64,000 bases of DNA, taken from Rheinheimera hassiensis (GTDB lineage Bacteria; Pseudomonadota; Gammaproteobacteria; Enterobacterales; Alteromonadaceae). Of this stretch, positions 8,689-16,523 are shown piece by piece (positions within the stretch are counted from its first letter, which is position 1; each line of letters starts with the position of its first letter). The notes below the pieces were generated by a model. It saw only the letters and a list, made by a program, of their open reading frames with translations. It ran no database searches and was not told the origin of the DNA. The position numbers were made by a program, and so were the translations under genes. The stretch spans positions 310,001 to 374,000 of the forward strand of contig NZ_JAKUJZ010000004.1 of assembly GCF_022436675.1 (NCBI RefSeq), written 5' to 3'.

Positions 8689-9288
8689 ATGAACAAACAA
8701 CATTTATACACCACCTTATTTCTGGCGTTAAGCAGTGCCTATCTGAGTGCCTGCAGCAGTACGGCGGCCTCCGACATGCCTCGTTTAAACGAGGCGCAGC
8801 AAAAGCAGCTGGCAAGCGAACGTGCCGGCCACTTGCGCCAGACTCATGTGCGCTTTAATGCGCTGGATAAAGACGAAAACGGCTATATCAGCCGCGCTGA
8901 ATTTAACCGCTCCGGCGATTTAGCTTTTGAGCGGATGGATACCAGTAAAGACGGCGTGTTATCTGCTGCCGATCCTAAACCAGAACCGCGGGGCCAGGAC
9001 ACGCGCTCAGAGCAAACCCGCCAGCAACAGGCACAGCGCACACAGCAGCCCCGGCGTGAACGCCTGTTAAAAATGCCAACTACCCATTCTGTTGACGGCA
9101 TGCTGGCTATGTACGACAGCAATAAAGATGGCGTAATTAGCCGCGAAGAATATGCCAAAGGCCGTGCTGCACAGTTTGCGGCTACCGATGCCAATAGCGA
9201 TGGCCAGCTGAGCTACGACGAATACGTTTTAGAGTTTGCCGCCCGGCTGGACCAGCAAATAAGCCAGACCGGCAAAAAAGCCGACTAA
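8689..9288 (+). CDS. EF-hand calcium-binding lipoprotein
   Basis: A 199-residue lipoprotein: signal ending in the lipobox LSAC, then four EF-hand loops, DKDENGYISRAEF, DTSKDGVLSAAD, DSNKDGVISREEY and DANSDGQLSYDEY, in two pairs separated by a Gln/Arg-rich linker. Calcium binding outside the cytoplasm is expected. It has a good ribosome binding site (GGAG) 30 bases after the DUF4198 gene and lies upstream of the receptor gene, so it is part of the iron operon. Why an EF-hand lipoprotein accompanies a receptor and TonB system is not known to me; a structural or sensor role at the outer membrane is possible. Confidence 0.85.
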   Translation: MNKQHLYTTLFLALSSAYLSACSSTAASDMPRLNEAQQKQLASERAGHLRQTHVRFNALDKDENGYISRAEFNRSGDLAFERMDTSKDGVLSAADPKPEPRGQDTRSEQTRQQQAQRTQQPRRERLLKMPTTHSVDGMLAMYDSNKDGVISREEYAKGRAAQFAATDANSDGQLSYDEYVLEFAARLDQQISQTGKKAD

Positions 9289-9311
9289 GCCGCACTCAGG
9301 AGAACAGTAAC

Positions 9312-11621
9312 ATGGCTATGCAGTACACTTTATTGGCACTGGCGATAACGAGTGCTTTTGCCACAACGGCACTGGCAGATAACACTGCGCCAGAGCTGGA
9401 TACCGTATCGGTAACCGCGCAGGCGGTGCAAACCCAGGCTAACAGCAAACAAACTGAGCAGCTGAGCGCACAGCAGCTACAGCAGCAGCAAGCACAAAAT
9501 ATTGCTGATGCAGTGCGCTTTGTGCCCGGTGTCACCACTACCGATATGGGCCGCTTTGGCAGCAATGGTTTTAATATTCGCGGTTTAGATGGTGATAGGG
9601 TAGCCATTACCGTAGATGGTTTGTCACTGGGTGAAACGCTGGACCCACCCACTTTTGTCGCCTATGAATTTTTCCGCTCCGCCAGAGGCGGAGTTGATAT
9701 CGATGCATTAAAGCAAATTGAAATTGTAAAAGGTGCGGATGCTATCGCCGCCGGTAGCGGTGCTTTAGGCGGTGCTGTGTTGTTTGTTACCAAAGATCCG
9801 GCCGACTATTTAACTGCAGAAGGTGATGACAGCCATATTGGTTTGTCTGCCGGTTTTAGCGGGTCAAATGATGAAACCTCGTTCAGTGGCACTGTGGCTA
9901 ACCGCAGCGGCAAGCTGGAATCTTTACTGGTGTATACCCGTCGTGATGGTAGTGAAACTGAAACCGCCCGTTCTGGCGACAATATCAGCGGCGCCGGGCG
10001 CACTATTGCCGATCCGCTGGATTACAGCAGTGATAATATTCTGGCCAAACTGCAATATCAGCTAACGGATAGCCAGCGTCTGGGCTGGACAGGCGAATAC
10101 TTTAAACAACAAAGTGAGCTGGATAACCAATCCAGGCTGGATAGCACTTATTTATCCCGCTTTGGAGATGATGAAATTGAGCGTAAACGCCTTGGTCTGC
10201 AATACGAGTGGCTTGCCGCTCAGGCCTTTGCTGACAGCGTAAATGCAACGGTAGATTACCAGTCAAATTACACTAATGGTTTAACCACCATGCTAACCAC
10301 CGGCTGCAGTGGTGCAGTAAATGGTGGAGTGTCACCTTGCCTGCGCAGTGAAGACCGTGATTTTAAGCAACAGCAACTAAAACTGGCCGTGGCGCTGGAT
10401 AAAGAACTGTTCGGCACCTTACACCAGCAATGGTTGTATGGCGGTTCGGCTGAACGGCGCAGCGTGGAATATTCTGCTATCGACAGCCGCTATATTGGCC
10501 AGACAGATGAGCTGGCAAGCCCAGCGGTAATTGACCCGGATCAGGTGCCCAAAACCGATGTTACTGCATTTAGCCTGTATGCCCGCGATGTGATCAAGTT
10601 TGACCCGCGCTGGACATTGCGCCTTGGTGGCCGCTTTGACTCACTAAAATACAGCCCTGAGTTAAACGAGCAATTTAGTGATGACAGCCAAACTGTAGCC
10701 GACGTCGATTTTACCGCTTTTACCTGGCAAACTAACCTGACCTACCAGATAGCCAAAGCGCATCAGGTATGGGCGCAGGCCGGGCGCGGTTTTCGGGCAC
10801 CGACCGTAGCAGAAATGTATTCACCTACCTCGCTGATCAGCCGCACCGAACAGGCCACTGGCACTGTAGTAGATGATCTATGGAGCAGCATCGCTAACCC
10901 TGATCTAAAAGCCGAGCGCAGCCTGAACCTTGAAGTGGGTTACCGTTACCAAACCGATAATCTGCTGCTGGGCGTATCGCTGTTTAAAGATCAGTACAGC
11001 GATATGATTGATACTGTTACCCGGATACAAAACCCTGATGTGATGTATGAAACCTGTACCCGTGGCGTCTGTACTGTAGCGCAGGGTAACCAGTACAACA
11101 CCATTGATAATATTGGCGAAACCGACGTAAAAGGCGTGGAGCTGGAAGCCGCCTGGCGCATTAGCCGTGCCTTTAGCTCGCGTTTGGCTTATTCGTATAA
11201 CGAAGGCGAAAAAGAAAACGGTGACCCGCTGCGTAGTATTAATCCGGCATCAACGGTATTGGGCTTTCGCTACGATGGTGCAAACTGGAACATTACCGCC
11301 AATCTTACTCACAGTGCGGCTAAAAAAGCCAAAGACGCCTATGACTCAATAGAAAGTGATTTTGAAGCAAAGCCTTATCTGACAGACAGTTACACCGTGG
11401 TTGATCTGATGGGGACACTGGATCTTACGCCAAACTGGCAGCTAAGAGCCGGTATTTATAACCTGTTCGACGAAGAATACTACCAATGGCAGCGGGTACG
11501 TTTTGTTACCAACTGGGTAGGCAGTGGTGTGCGCGGTGGTGTACTGGCTGACGGCACCGGCCTGCAGCGCTACAGCGAACCTGGCCGTTACGCCAAACTG
11601 GCCATAAGTTATAGCTTCTGA
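9312..11621 (+). CDS. TonB-dependent receptor, haemoglobin/haem receptor type
   Basis: A 769-residue outer-membrane receptor with signal peptide (…TTALADN) and TonB box region LDTVSVTA. The plug contains NIRGLDGDRVAITVDG and GSGALGGAVLFVTKDP, typical of the haemoglobin/transferrin/lactoferrin receptor family. The barrel shows a FRAP box (GFRAPTVAEMY) and an NPDL box (ANPDLKAERS), both hallmarks of haem receptors, and ends in LQRYSEPGRYAKL…YSF. However, no His lies between the FRAP and NPDL boxes, where HemR-type receptors have their haem ligand, so the substrate may differ. AGGAG precedes the start at 9 bases. Its TGA overlaps the ATG of tonB. Fur control is expected from the operon leader. 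Confidence 0.85.
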   Translation: MAMQYTLLALAITSAFATTALADNTAPELDTVSVTAQAVQTQANSKQTEQLSAQQLQQQQAQNIADAVRFVPGVTTTDMGRFGSNGFNIRGLDGDRVAITVDGLSLGETLDPPTFVAYEFFRSARGGVDIDALKQIEIVKGADAIAAGSGALGGAVLFVTKDPADYLTAEGDDSHIGLSAGFSGSNDETSFSGTVANRSGKLESLLVYTRRDGSETETARSGDNISGAGRTIADPLDYSSDNILAKLQYQLTDSQRLGWTGEYFKQQSELDNQSRLDSTYLSRFGDDEIERKRLGLQYEWLAAQAFADSVNATVDYQSNYTNGLTTMLTTGCSGAVNGGVSPCLRSEDRDFKQQQLKLAVALDKELFGTLHQQWLYGGSAERRSVEYSAIDSRYIGQTDELASPAVIDPDQVPKTDVTAFSLYARDVIKFDPRWTLRLGGRFDSLKYSPELNEQFSDDSQTVADVDFTAFTWQTNLTYQIAKAHQVWAQAGRGFRAPTVAEMYSPTSLISRTEQATGTVVDDLWSSIANPDLKAERSLNLEVGYRYQTDNLLLGVSLFKDQYSDMIDTVTRIQNPDVMYETCTRGVCTVAQGNQYNTIDNIGETDVKGVELEAAWRISRAFSSRLAYSYNEGEKENGDPLRSINPASTVLGFRYDGANWNITANLTHSAAKKAKDAYDSIESDFEAKPYLTDSYTVVDLMGTLDLTPNWQLRAGIYNLFDEEYYQWQRVRFVTNWVGSGVRGGVLADGTGLQRYSEPGRYAKLAISYSF

Positions 11622-12361
11622 TGTTTTCTCCCGCCGCTATGCAACCGCTGGCGCACAGCCTTCCCCCTGCTGTTAAAGCAGGGGGCTTTTTGTTTACGCT
11701 GGTTGCAGTATTTAGTGTGCATTTATTGCCGCTGGCCTGGCATCTGAGCTCAGATCAAAGCGCTGCTGTAACAGTACAACCGCCAGTATTAACCGGAGTG
11801 TTGGTATCGCAACCGGCTTCGCAGCAAACTGCCGCACCACCACCAGAGCAAAAGCCTGTAGCTACACCAGAAGCGCAACCAGAAGTGAAACAAGAAATTA
11901 AGCCTGCAGTGAAACCAGTAGCTAAGCCAGAAGTTAAGCGCGAGCTTAAGCAAACCCAGGCTAAAACAGTTGTTCAGCCTGAACCTGTTACTAAAGCAAC
12001 TGCGCCGCCGGTAACTGAGCAAAGTAACCGGGCAGTAAAACACAGCCACGCCGCCATAGCAGTGCCGGTTTCGGCGCCGGTGTTAAATGCTACCGCACAC
12101 TATAACGCGCCACCGGTATACCCACAGTTATCGCGCAAACTGCGCGAGCAGGGCACGGTAGTGCTGGAGCTTACTGTGCTGATTAATGGCACCGTAGCCG
12201 ATGTTATCGTGCTGCAAAGCAGTGGCTATCCAAGGCTAGATCAGGCTGCGCTCAGTGCCGTGCAGTACTGGCGTTATCAGGCGGCACGCCGTGGCGACAC
12301 AGCAATAGATTATCGCTACCGCCAGCGGGTAGCCTTTTCCTTAACTGACGGAGTTAACTAA
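11621..12361 (+). CDS. tonB: TonB energy-transducing protein
   Basis: The protein couples the proton-motive force from ExbB/ExbD to outer-membrane receptors. It has one N-terminal membrane anchor (FTLVAVFSVHLLPLAW), a periplasmic spacer with Pro/Lys/Glu repeats (KPAVKPVAKPEVK), and the C-terminal TonB domain (YPQLSRKLREQGTVVLELTV … SSGYPRLDQAAL … YWRYQAAR). The start at 11621 overlaps the receptor stop (TGATG); an ATG at 11639 is an alternative. A perfect 8-bp hairpin with CTTTTTG lies inside the first 25 codons (see separate entry). The gene is followed by exbB with a one-base overlap, giving a dedicated TonB system for the receptor of this operon. Confidence 0.94.
   Translation: MFSPAAMQPLAHSLPPAVKAGGFLFTLVAVFSVHLLPLAWHLSSDQSAAVTVQPPVLTGVLVSQPASQQTAAPPPEQKPVATPEAQPEVKQEIKPAVKPVAKPEVKRELKQTQAKTVVQPEPVTKATAPPVTEQSNRAVKHSHAAIAVPVSAPVLNATAHYNAPPVYPQLSRKLREQGTVVLELTVLINGTVADVIVLQSSGYPRLDQAALSAVQYWRYQAARRGDTAIDYRYRQRVAFSLTDGVN
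11663..11691 (+). terminator. Terminator-like hairpin inside the 5' end of tonB
   Basis: CCCCCTGC at 11663-11670 and GCAGGGGG at 11678-11685 form a perfect 8-bp stem with a seven-base loop, followed by CTTTTTG. It has the full form of an intrinsic terminator but lies within the tonB reading frame, so it could lower expression of tonB-exbB-exbD relative to the receptor. Confidence 0.7.
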
Positions 12362-13101
12362 TGACGCAATTAACAGACAACCCTTATGGCTTAGCCGCGT
12401 TATGGGCGCAGGGCGATTGGGTAATAAAAGGCGTGGCGCTGTTGCTGCTGTTAATGTCGGTGGCCAGCTGGAGTGTGATCATCTGGCGCAGCCTGATGTT
12501 GTGGCGCCTGCGCCCGGCCAATAGCGCTTCGCGTGACTTCTGGCACGCACAAAGTTTCGCAGAAGGTCTGCAGTTATTGCAGCCCGGTAACAGTGCCAGC
12601 CCATACCGTATGCTGGCCGAAGAGGGCCAGGCGGCGATTGATCATCACCGCCTGCACAAAGCCGATTTACACGGCCAGCTAAGTTTAAATGACTGGCTAA
12701 GCGCCTGCTTGCGTAACGCAATTGATGATAACGTCCAACAACTGCAGCGTGGCCTGCCGGTGCTGGCGTCAGTGGGGTCTACCGCACCTTTTATCGGCCT
12801 GTTTGGCACGGTGTGGGGTATTTACCATGCATTGATCAGCATAGGGGTATCCGGCCAGGCAGGTATTGATAAAGTGGCTGGCCCGGTAGGTGAGGCATTA
12901 ATTATGACTGCCGTTGGTTTGGCGGTGGCCATCCCTGCGGTGCTGGGCTACAACGCACTGCAACGGGCCAATAAAGGTGTGATTACCCGTCTTAATCGTT
13001 TTGCCCATCAACTACATGCCTATTTTCTCACCGGTGCTGCGCCCAAAGCCAGTGTCAGTGTGTTAACCAGTAAGCAGGCCAGTAACGAGGAGAGTGCATA
13101 A
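12361..13101 (+). CDS. exbB: ExbB/TolQ/MotA family proton channel protein
   Basis: The inner-membrane proton-channel subunit of the TonB motor. It has 246 residues and three membrane segments: one near the N-terminus (VALLLLLMSVASWSVIIW), then a cytoplasmic part, then a pair carrying the conserved LPVLASVGSTAPFIGLFGTVWGIYHA and GPVGEALIMTAVGLAVAIPAV. The starting ATG shares a base with the tonB stop codon (TAATG), indicating coupled translation. It forms a pentamer around an ExbD dimer. No unusual features; assignment to ExbB rather than TolQ follows from the adjacent tonB and exbD genes. Confidence 0.95.
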   Translation: MTQLTDNPYGLAALWAQGDWVIKGVALLLLLMSVASWSVIIWRSLMLWRLRPANSASRDFWHAQSFAEGLQLLQPGNSASPYRMLAEEGQAAIDHHRLHKADLHGQLSLNDWLSACLRNAIDDNVQQLQRGLPVLASVGSTAPFIGLFGTVWGIYHALISIGVSGQAGIDKVAGPVGEALIMTAVGLAVAIPAVLGYNALQRANKGVITRLNRFAHQLHAYFLTGAAPKASVSVLTSKQASNEESA

Positions 13102-13509
13102 ATGGCCTTCGCCACAGATTCGCAGGATGATGAGATTATCAGCGAAATAAACATGACACCGCTGGTTGATGTAATGCTGGTGTTGCTGATTATTTTTATG
13201 ATCACCATGCCGGTGCTCACCCAATCGGTGCTGGTAGAGTTGCCTCAGGCCAGTGCAGAGCCTACTACGGCACAACCCGACAGCATCGCCATCAGCGTAC
13301 TGCGTGATGGCAGTGTGCAGTGGAATAGCGAAATGGTAACGGCAGAGCAGCTGCAACACAAGCTGGCGCAAATAGCGCATTTGCCCCAGCAACCGGCGGT
13401 GCAGCTAATGGCCGATAAAGCGGTGGAATACCAGCATGTGCTTAACGTAATGGCACTGGCGCAGCAGTTGGGCATTACGCAATTAGGTTTTGTTACTGAC
13501 CCCATGTAA
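13102..13509 (+). CDS. exbD: ExbD/TolR family transport protein
   Basis: A 135-residue inner-membrane protein with one transmembrane helix, INMTPLVDVMLVLLIIFMIT. It contains the essential membrane Asp in PLVDVML, the proton-relay residue of ExbD/TolR, followed by a periplasmic domain that ends in ALAQQLGITQLGFVTDP. Its ATG follows the exbB stop directly. It completes the TonB-ExbB-ExbD motor and is the last gene of the Fur-type operon; about 85 bases separate it from the next gene, with no clear terminator in between. Confidence 0.95.
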   Translation: MAFATDSQDDEIISEINMTPLVDVMLVLLIIFMITMPVLTQSVLVELPQASAEPTTAQPDSIAISVLRDGSVQWNSEMVTAEQLQHKLAQIAHLPQQPAVQLMADKAVEYQHVLNVMALAQQLGITQLGFVTDPM

Positions 13510-13595
13510 AACATTATTGTATTGCTGGAGGGTTAATAAAATACTGTGTAATATGCCTCGCTATTGTAAAGGATATAAAAATAACAGAGGAAATT

Positions 13596-15440
13596 ATGCG
13601 CTATTTTATGTTGTTATTGTTGGCAGGCCTATTAGCAGGTTGTGGTGGTTCATCCGGCTCAGATAATACACCACCAACACAAGTAAACACTGCTCCGGTG
13701 CTTACCGGCCAGTTGAATATGCAATTATCAGCAGCGTCTGCCGGATCTGTCAATCTGGCACTGGCTGATGCCGAGAATGACACATTGGCAGTAAGCTACA
13801 CCAATAAACCTGCTTGGGTTCAAGGTACTCTTAACGCTAATCAGTTGCTGCTAAGTGCAACACCGGGTTTCTTCCATGTTGGTACGCATCAGTTTGTTGT
13901 CAGGGTGTCAGATGGCAAATTACACTCTGATTACACTATCACCCTGAACGTGGCCGACGACCCGTCGAAATGGACAGAAATTGCCACGTCTAAAGCCGAA
14001 TTTATCGGCCAATGGGCACTGGATAATGGCGACAGCTTGTATTTGTATCCCAATGAAACCGGACGTTATTTTGCTAAAAATGGCGAAGTTTTTAATTTGA
14101 CCTGGTTTTACTTAAATGGTTACATTGAAATTTCTTCACAAAAAATAAACTGCATTTCAGATTGTAGCGAATACTTCGAGGCTTATGTCATAGCTGCTGA
14201 CACTGACAGAAAAAGGCTGGTGCTTGAGTCTGATGACAGCATGTTGGCTGTAACCATACAAAGATATACCAGTGCCGACGCCAGCAGTGGAAGCTATGTG
14301 ATGCCTTATACTGCAGTCGATTTTGTTAGTGAAATTGTAAATGACAACATCAAGCTCTATTTGCCTTTATTACTTTCACATAACGGCTATAGCGAATACT
14401 CAACGGTTGAAATGAACACCCGTTTGGTTCAGGGGGATGTCGGTGTAGAGGTTATACCTTTACAGGATGTCAGCAATACTACTATAGACTTTCTTCATAT
14501 AAACAGTGGTAATGAGGTACAGCTGGAACTTCAAATTGATTTGTTATCAGCAAATCTTCTTACAGCTTCAGATGGCATGTTGGTATTAGCTTATCAATTC
14601 GGTGCACGTTTGACAGACACCAACATTGAAGCTTCAGCTTATTACGGTTTGACAGAATTCCTTACACAGCAACCTGTCAGATATATTGAGATGTTGAGGA
14701 GCCCGACCGTAGCAGTCCCGGAAATAGCACTTAACAGCACGTATCACTCCGCGTTTCGATTTGAGCCATCTTCAATTATAGAAGACTTTCTGTTTGGCGG
14801 TACTGAAGTTATTTTTACAACAAACCAGCAGGGCAAAGCAAAGTTTGAGATCCCTGGAGCAACTCCACTGGATGATATTCAGTTTGATTGGGCAGTTACC
14901 GGTAGTGAGTTGCAGATACAACTTGACTCACAGCAATACAGCTATCGTTTTATAGAGCACCCAGTATTCGGTTTAAGCATGGTTACCTCGAGAGATGTTT
15001 ATTATCCTTTCGTAAAAAGAACGGAAGTATTTAGTGTAAATGACATTATAGGGAGCTTCCGCTTAGAAGATGTAATGGGGTTTTCAGCGGTCTATCATAA
15101 TATATACAATAATCATCTTGCTTCTTTATCTAGTTCTTATCCTGATACAAGTACCCATAGTTATGGCGCCAGCTACAAATGGCAGGAGCAAGGTAACGGT
15201 TCAATCACGTTGTTATACGCAAATGCTTGTGCTGCGGAGCTGGATTACGAAAGCTGTGAAGATGACTTAATACAACGTTTGGCTAATGGCGAGCCAGTAC
15301 TATTGTATTATCGTAATTTGCGTGTAGTAGCTAAAACCCAAGAAAATACTATAGTGCAGATTAGTTACAATTATACTACTCAGACAATGAAACAGCGGTA
15401 TCAGAGTATTCAGCGCTGGACTAACGTGCCTGCGCAATGA
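13596..15440 (+). CDS. Putative lipoprotein with an Ig-/cadherin-like N-terminal domain
   Basis: A 614-residue exported protein. The N-terminus is a lipoprotein signal with lipobox LAGC followed by GGSSGSDN. Residues about 30-125 look like a putative-Ig/dystroglycan-type cadherin-like domain (NTAPVLTGQ … LADAENDTLAVSYTNKPAWVQ … GTHQFVVRVSDG). The rest has no family I recognise; it is rich in Tyr, Ser and Asp and predicted mostly beta. Base composition is more AT-rich than the TonB operon before it, and codon choice is less GC-biased, which may mean later acquisition or weak selection. A ribosome binding site (AGAGGAA) precedes the start, and a good terminator follows. Function unknown. Confidence 0.8.
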   Translation: MRYFMLLLLAGLLAGCGGSSGSDNTPPTQVNTAPVLTGQLNMQLSAASAGSVNLALADAENDTLAVSYTNKPAWVQGTLNANQLLLSATPGFFHVGTHQFVVRVSDGKLHSDYTITLNVADDPSKWTEIATSKAEFIGQWALDNGDSLYLYPNETGRYFAKNGEVFNLTWFYLNGYIEISSQKINCISDCSEYFEAYVIAADTDRKRLVLESDDSMLAVTIQRYTSADASSGSYVMPYTAVDFVSEIVNDNIKLYLPLLLSHNGYSEYSTVEMNTRLVQGDVGVEVIPLQDVSNTTIDFLHINSGNEVQLELQIDLLSANLLTASDGMLVLAYQFGARLTDTNIEASAYYGLTEFLTQQPVRYIEMLRSPTVAVPEIALNSTYHSAFRFEPSSIIEDFLFGGTEVIFTTNQQGKAKFEIPGATPLDDIQFDWAVTGSELQIQLDSQQYSYRFIEHPVFGLSMVTSRDVYYPFVKRTEVFSVNDIIGSFRLEDVMGFSAVYHNIYNNHLASLSSSYPDTSTHSYGASYKWQEQGNGSITLLYANACAAELDYESCEDDLIQRLANGEPVLLYYRNLRVVAKTQENTIVQISYNYTTQTMKQRYQSIQRWTNVPAQ

Positions 15441-15445
15441 ATGAA

Positions 15446-15487
15446 ACAAGAAAGCCTGCTGCAGTTGGCTTTCTTGTTATTTTTATT
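15446..15487 (+). terminator. Intrinsic terminator after the Ig-like lipoprotein gene
   Basis: ACAAGAAAGCC at 15446-15456 pairs with GGCTTTCTTGT at 15467-15477 over a ten-base loop; a T-rich tail follows. Confidence 0.88.
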
Positions 15488-15609
15488 TGATTCTTTTACA
15501 GCCAGTGATTAAGGGCTTATCTGCTGCTGTATTTCGCTCAAAGCCACTATGTAAACTTCGTTTATTAATGCTAGCCTGCCTCAGACAATTTTTGTTCTGA
15601 GGCCTTGCT

Positions 15610-16464
15610 ATGCCCTATACCCGCGTTGTGCTGTTAACCCTGCTGGCGCTTGTCGCCTTTGCCGGTAATTCGCTGCTATGCCGTGCGGCACTGGCGTATA
15701 CCCAGATAGATGCCGCCAGTTTTACCAGTATCCGGCTGGTATCTGGCGCTGTGGCATTATGGGCGTTAGTAGTATTGCGCCGGGGTGAATATAGCGGCCG
15801 TGGTAACTGGCTATCTGCGCTGGCGCTGTTTGTTTATGCTGCCGGGTTTTCCTTTGCTTATATTCAGCTGAACACCGGTATTGGCGCGCTAATACTGTTC
15901 GGGGCGGTGCAAACCAGCATGATAGCTTACGGCCTGTGGCGTGGTGAACGCTTTAGTTTGTTGCAGTGGTTGGGTTTGCTGCTGGCTTGCTCGGGGCTTA
16001 GTGGTTTGTTGCTGCCGGGGTTGTCGGCACCGCCGCTGTCAGGGGCTTTGCTGATGTTAGCTGCCGGTGTAGCCTGGGGCATGTACTCGTTGCGCGGCAA
16101 AGGCGCAGGCGATCCGCTTGCGGTAACCAGCGGTAACTTTATCCGGGCAGTGCCGATGGCGCTGTTGCTTAGTGTGTTGTTAGTCAAGCAGGTGTCGTTA
16201 GACAGTGCCGGGGTAGGGTATGCGCTGCTATCCGGTGTTTTAACCTCTGGTATCGGTTATGCCATCTGGTATACCGCCTTACCGTTACTCAAAGCTACAA
16301 CAGCAGCTACGGTGCAACTAAGTGTGCCGGTGCTGGCAGCAATGGGTGGTGTATTGTTGTTGCAAGAACCATTAACACTGCGCTTGCTGCTGGCGTCGCT
16401 GGCAATTTTGGGCGGCATCGCATTAGTGGTGTTAGCTGCAAACCGCAAACAGCAATTACGTTAG
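15610..16464 (+). CDS. EamA-type DMT superfamily exporter
   Basis: An inner-membrane transporter of the drug/metabolite transporter superfamily. It has 284 residues with ten hydrophobic helices in two EamA repeats: the first begins ALVAFAGNSLLCRAAL, the second begins LLMLAAGVAWGMYSLRG. The latter motif is typical of the RhaT/YdcZ-like and amino-acid-metabolite exporters. The substrate cannot be read from sequence. It stands alone between two terminators and faces the S10 peptidase gene tail to tail. Confidence 0.88.
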   Translation: MPYTRVVLLTLLALVAFAGNSLLCRAALAYTQIDAASFTSIRLVSGAVALWALVVLRRGEYSGRGNWLSALALFVYAAGFSFAYIQLNTGIGALILFGAVQTSMIAYGLWRGERFSLLQWLGLLLACSGLSGLLLPGLSAPPLSGALLMLAAGVAWGMYSLRGKGAGDPLAVTSGNFIRAVPMALLLSVLLVKQVSLDSAGVGYALLSGVLTSGIGYAIWYTALPLLKATTAATVQLSVPVLAAMGGVLLLQEPLTLRLLLASLAILGGIALVVLAANRKQQLR

Positions 16465-16472
16465 CTTTAAAG

Positions 16473-16505
16473 TAAAATCCCCGCCGAAGCAGGGATTTTA
16501 TTTAA
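16473..16505. terminator. Bidirectional terminator between the DMT exporter and the S10 peptidase
   Basis: TAAAATCCC at 16473-16481 and GGGATTTTA at 16492-16500 form a 9-bp stem with A/T tracts on both flanks, so it can serve the two convergent genes. Confidence 0.85.
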
Positions 16506-16523
16506 TAGCGTTTTGCAGCAGTA

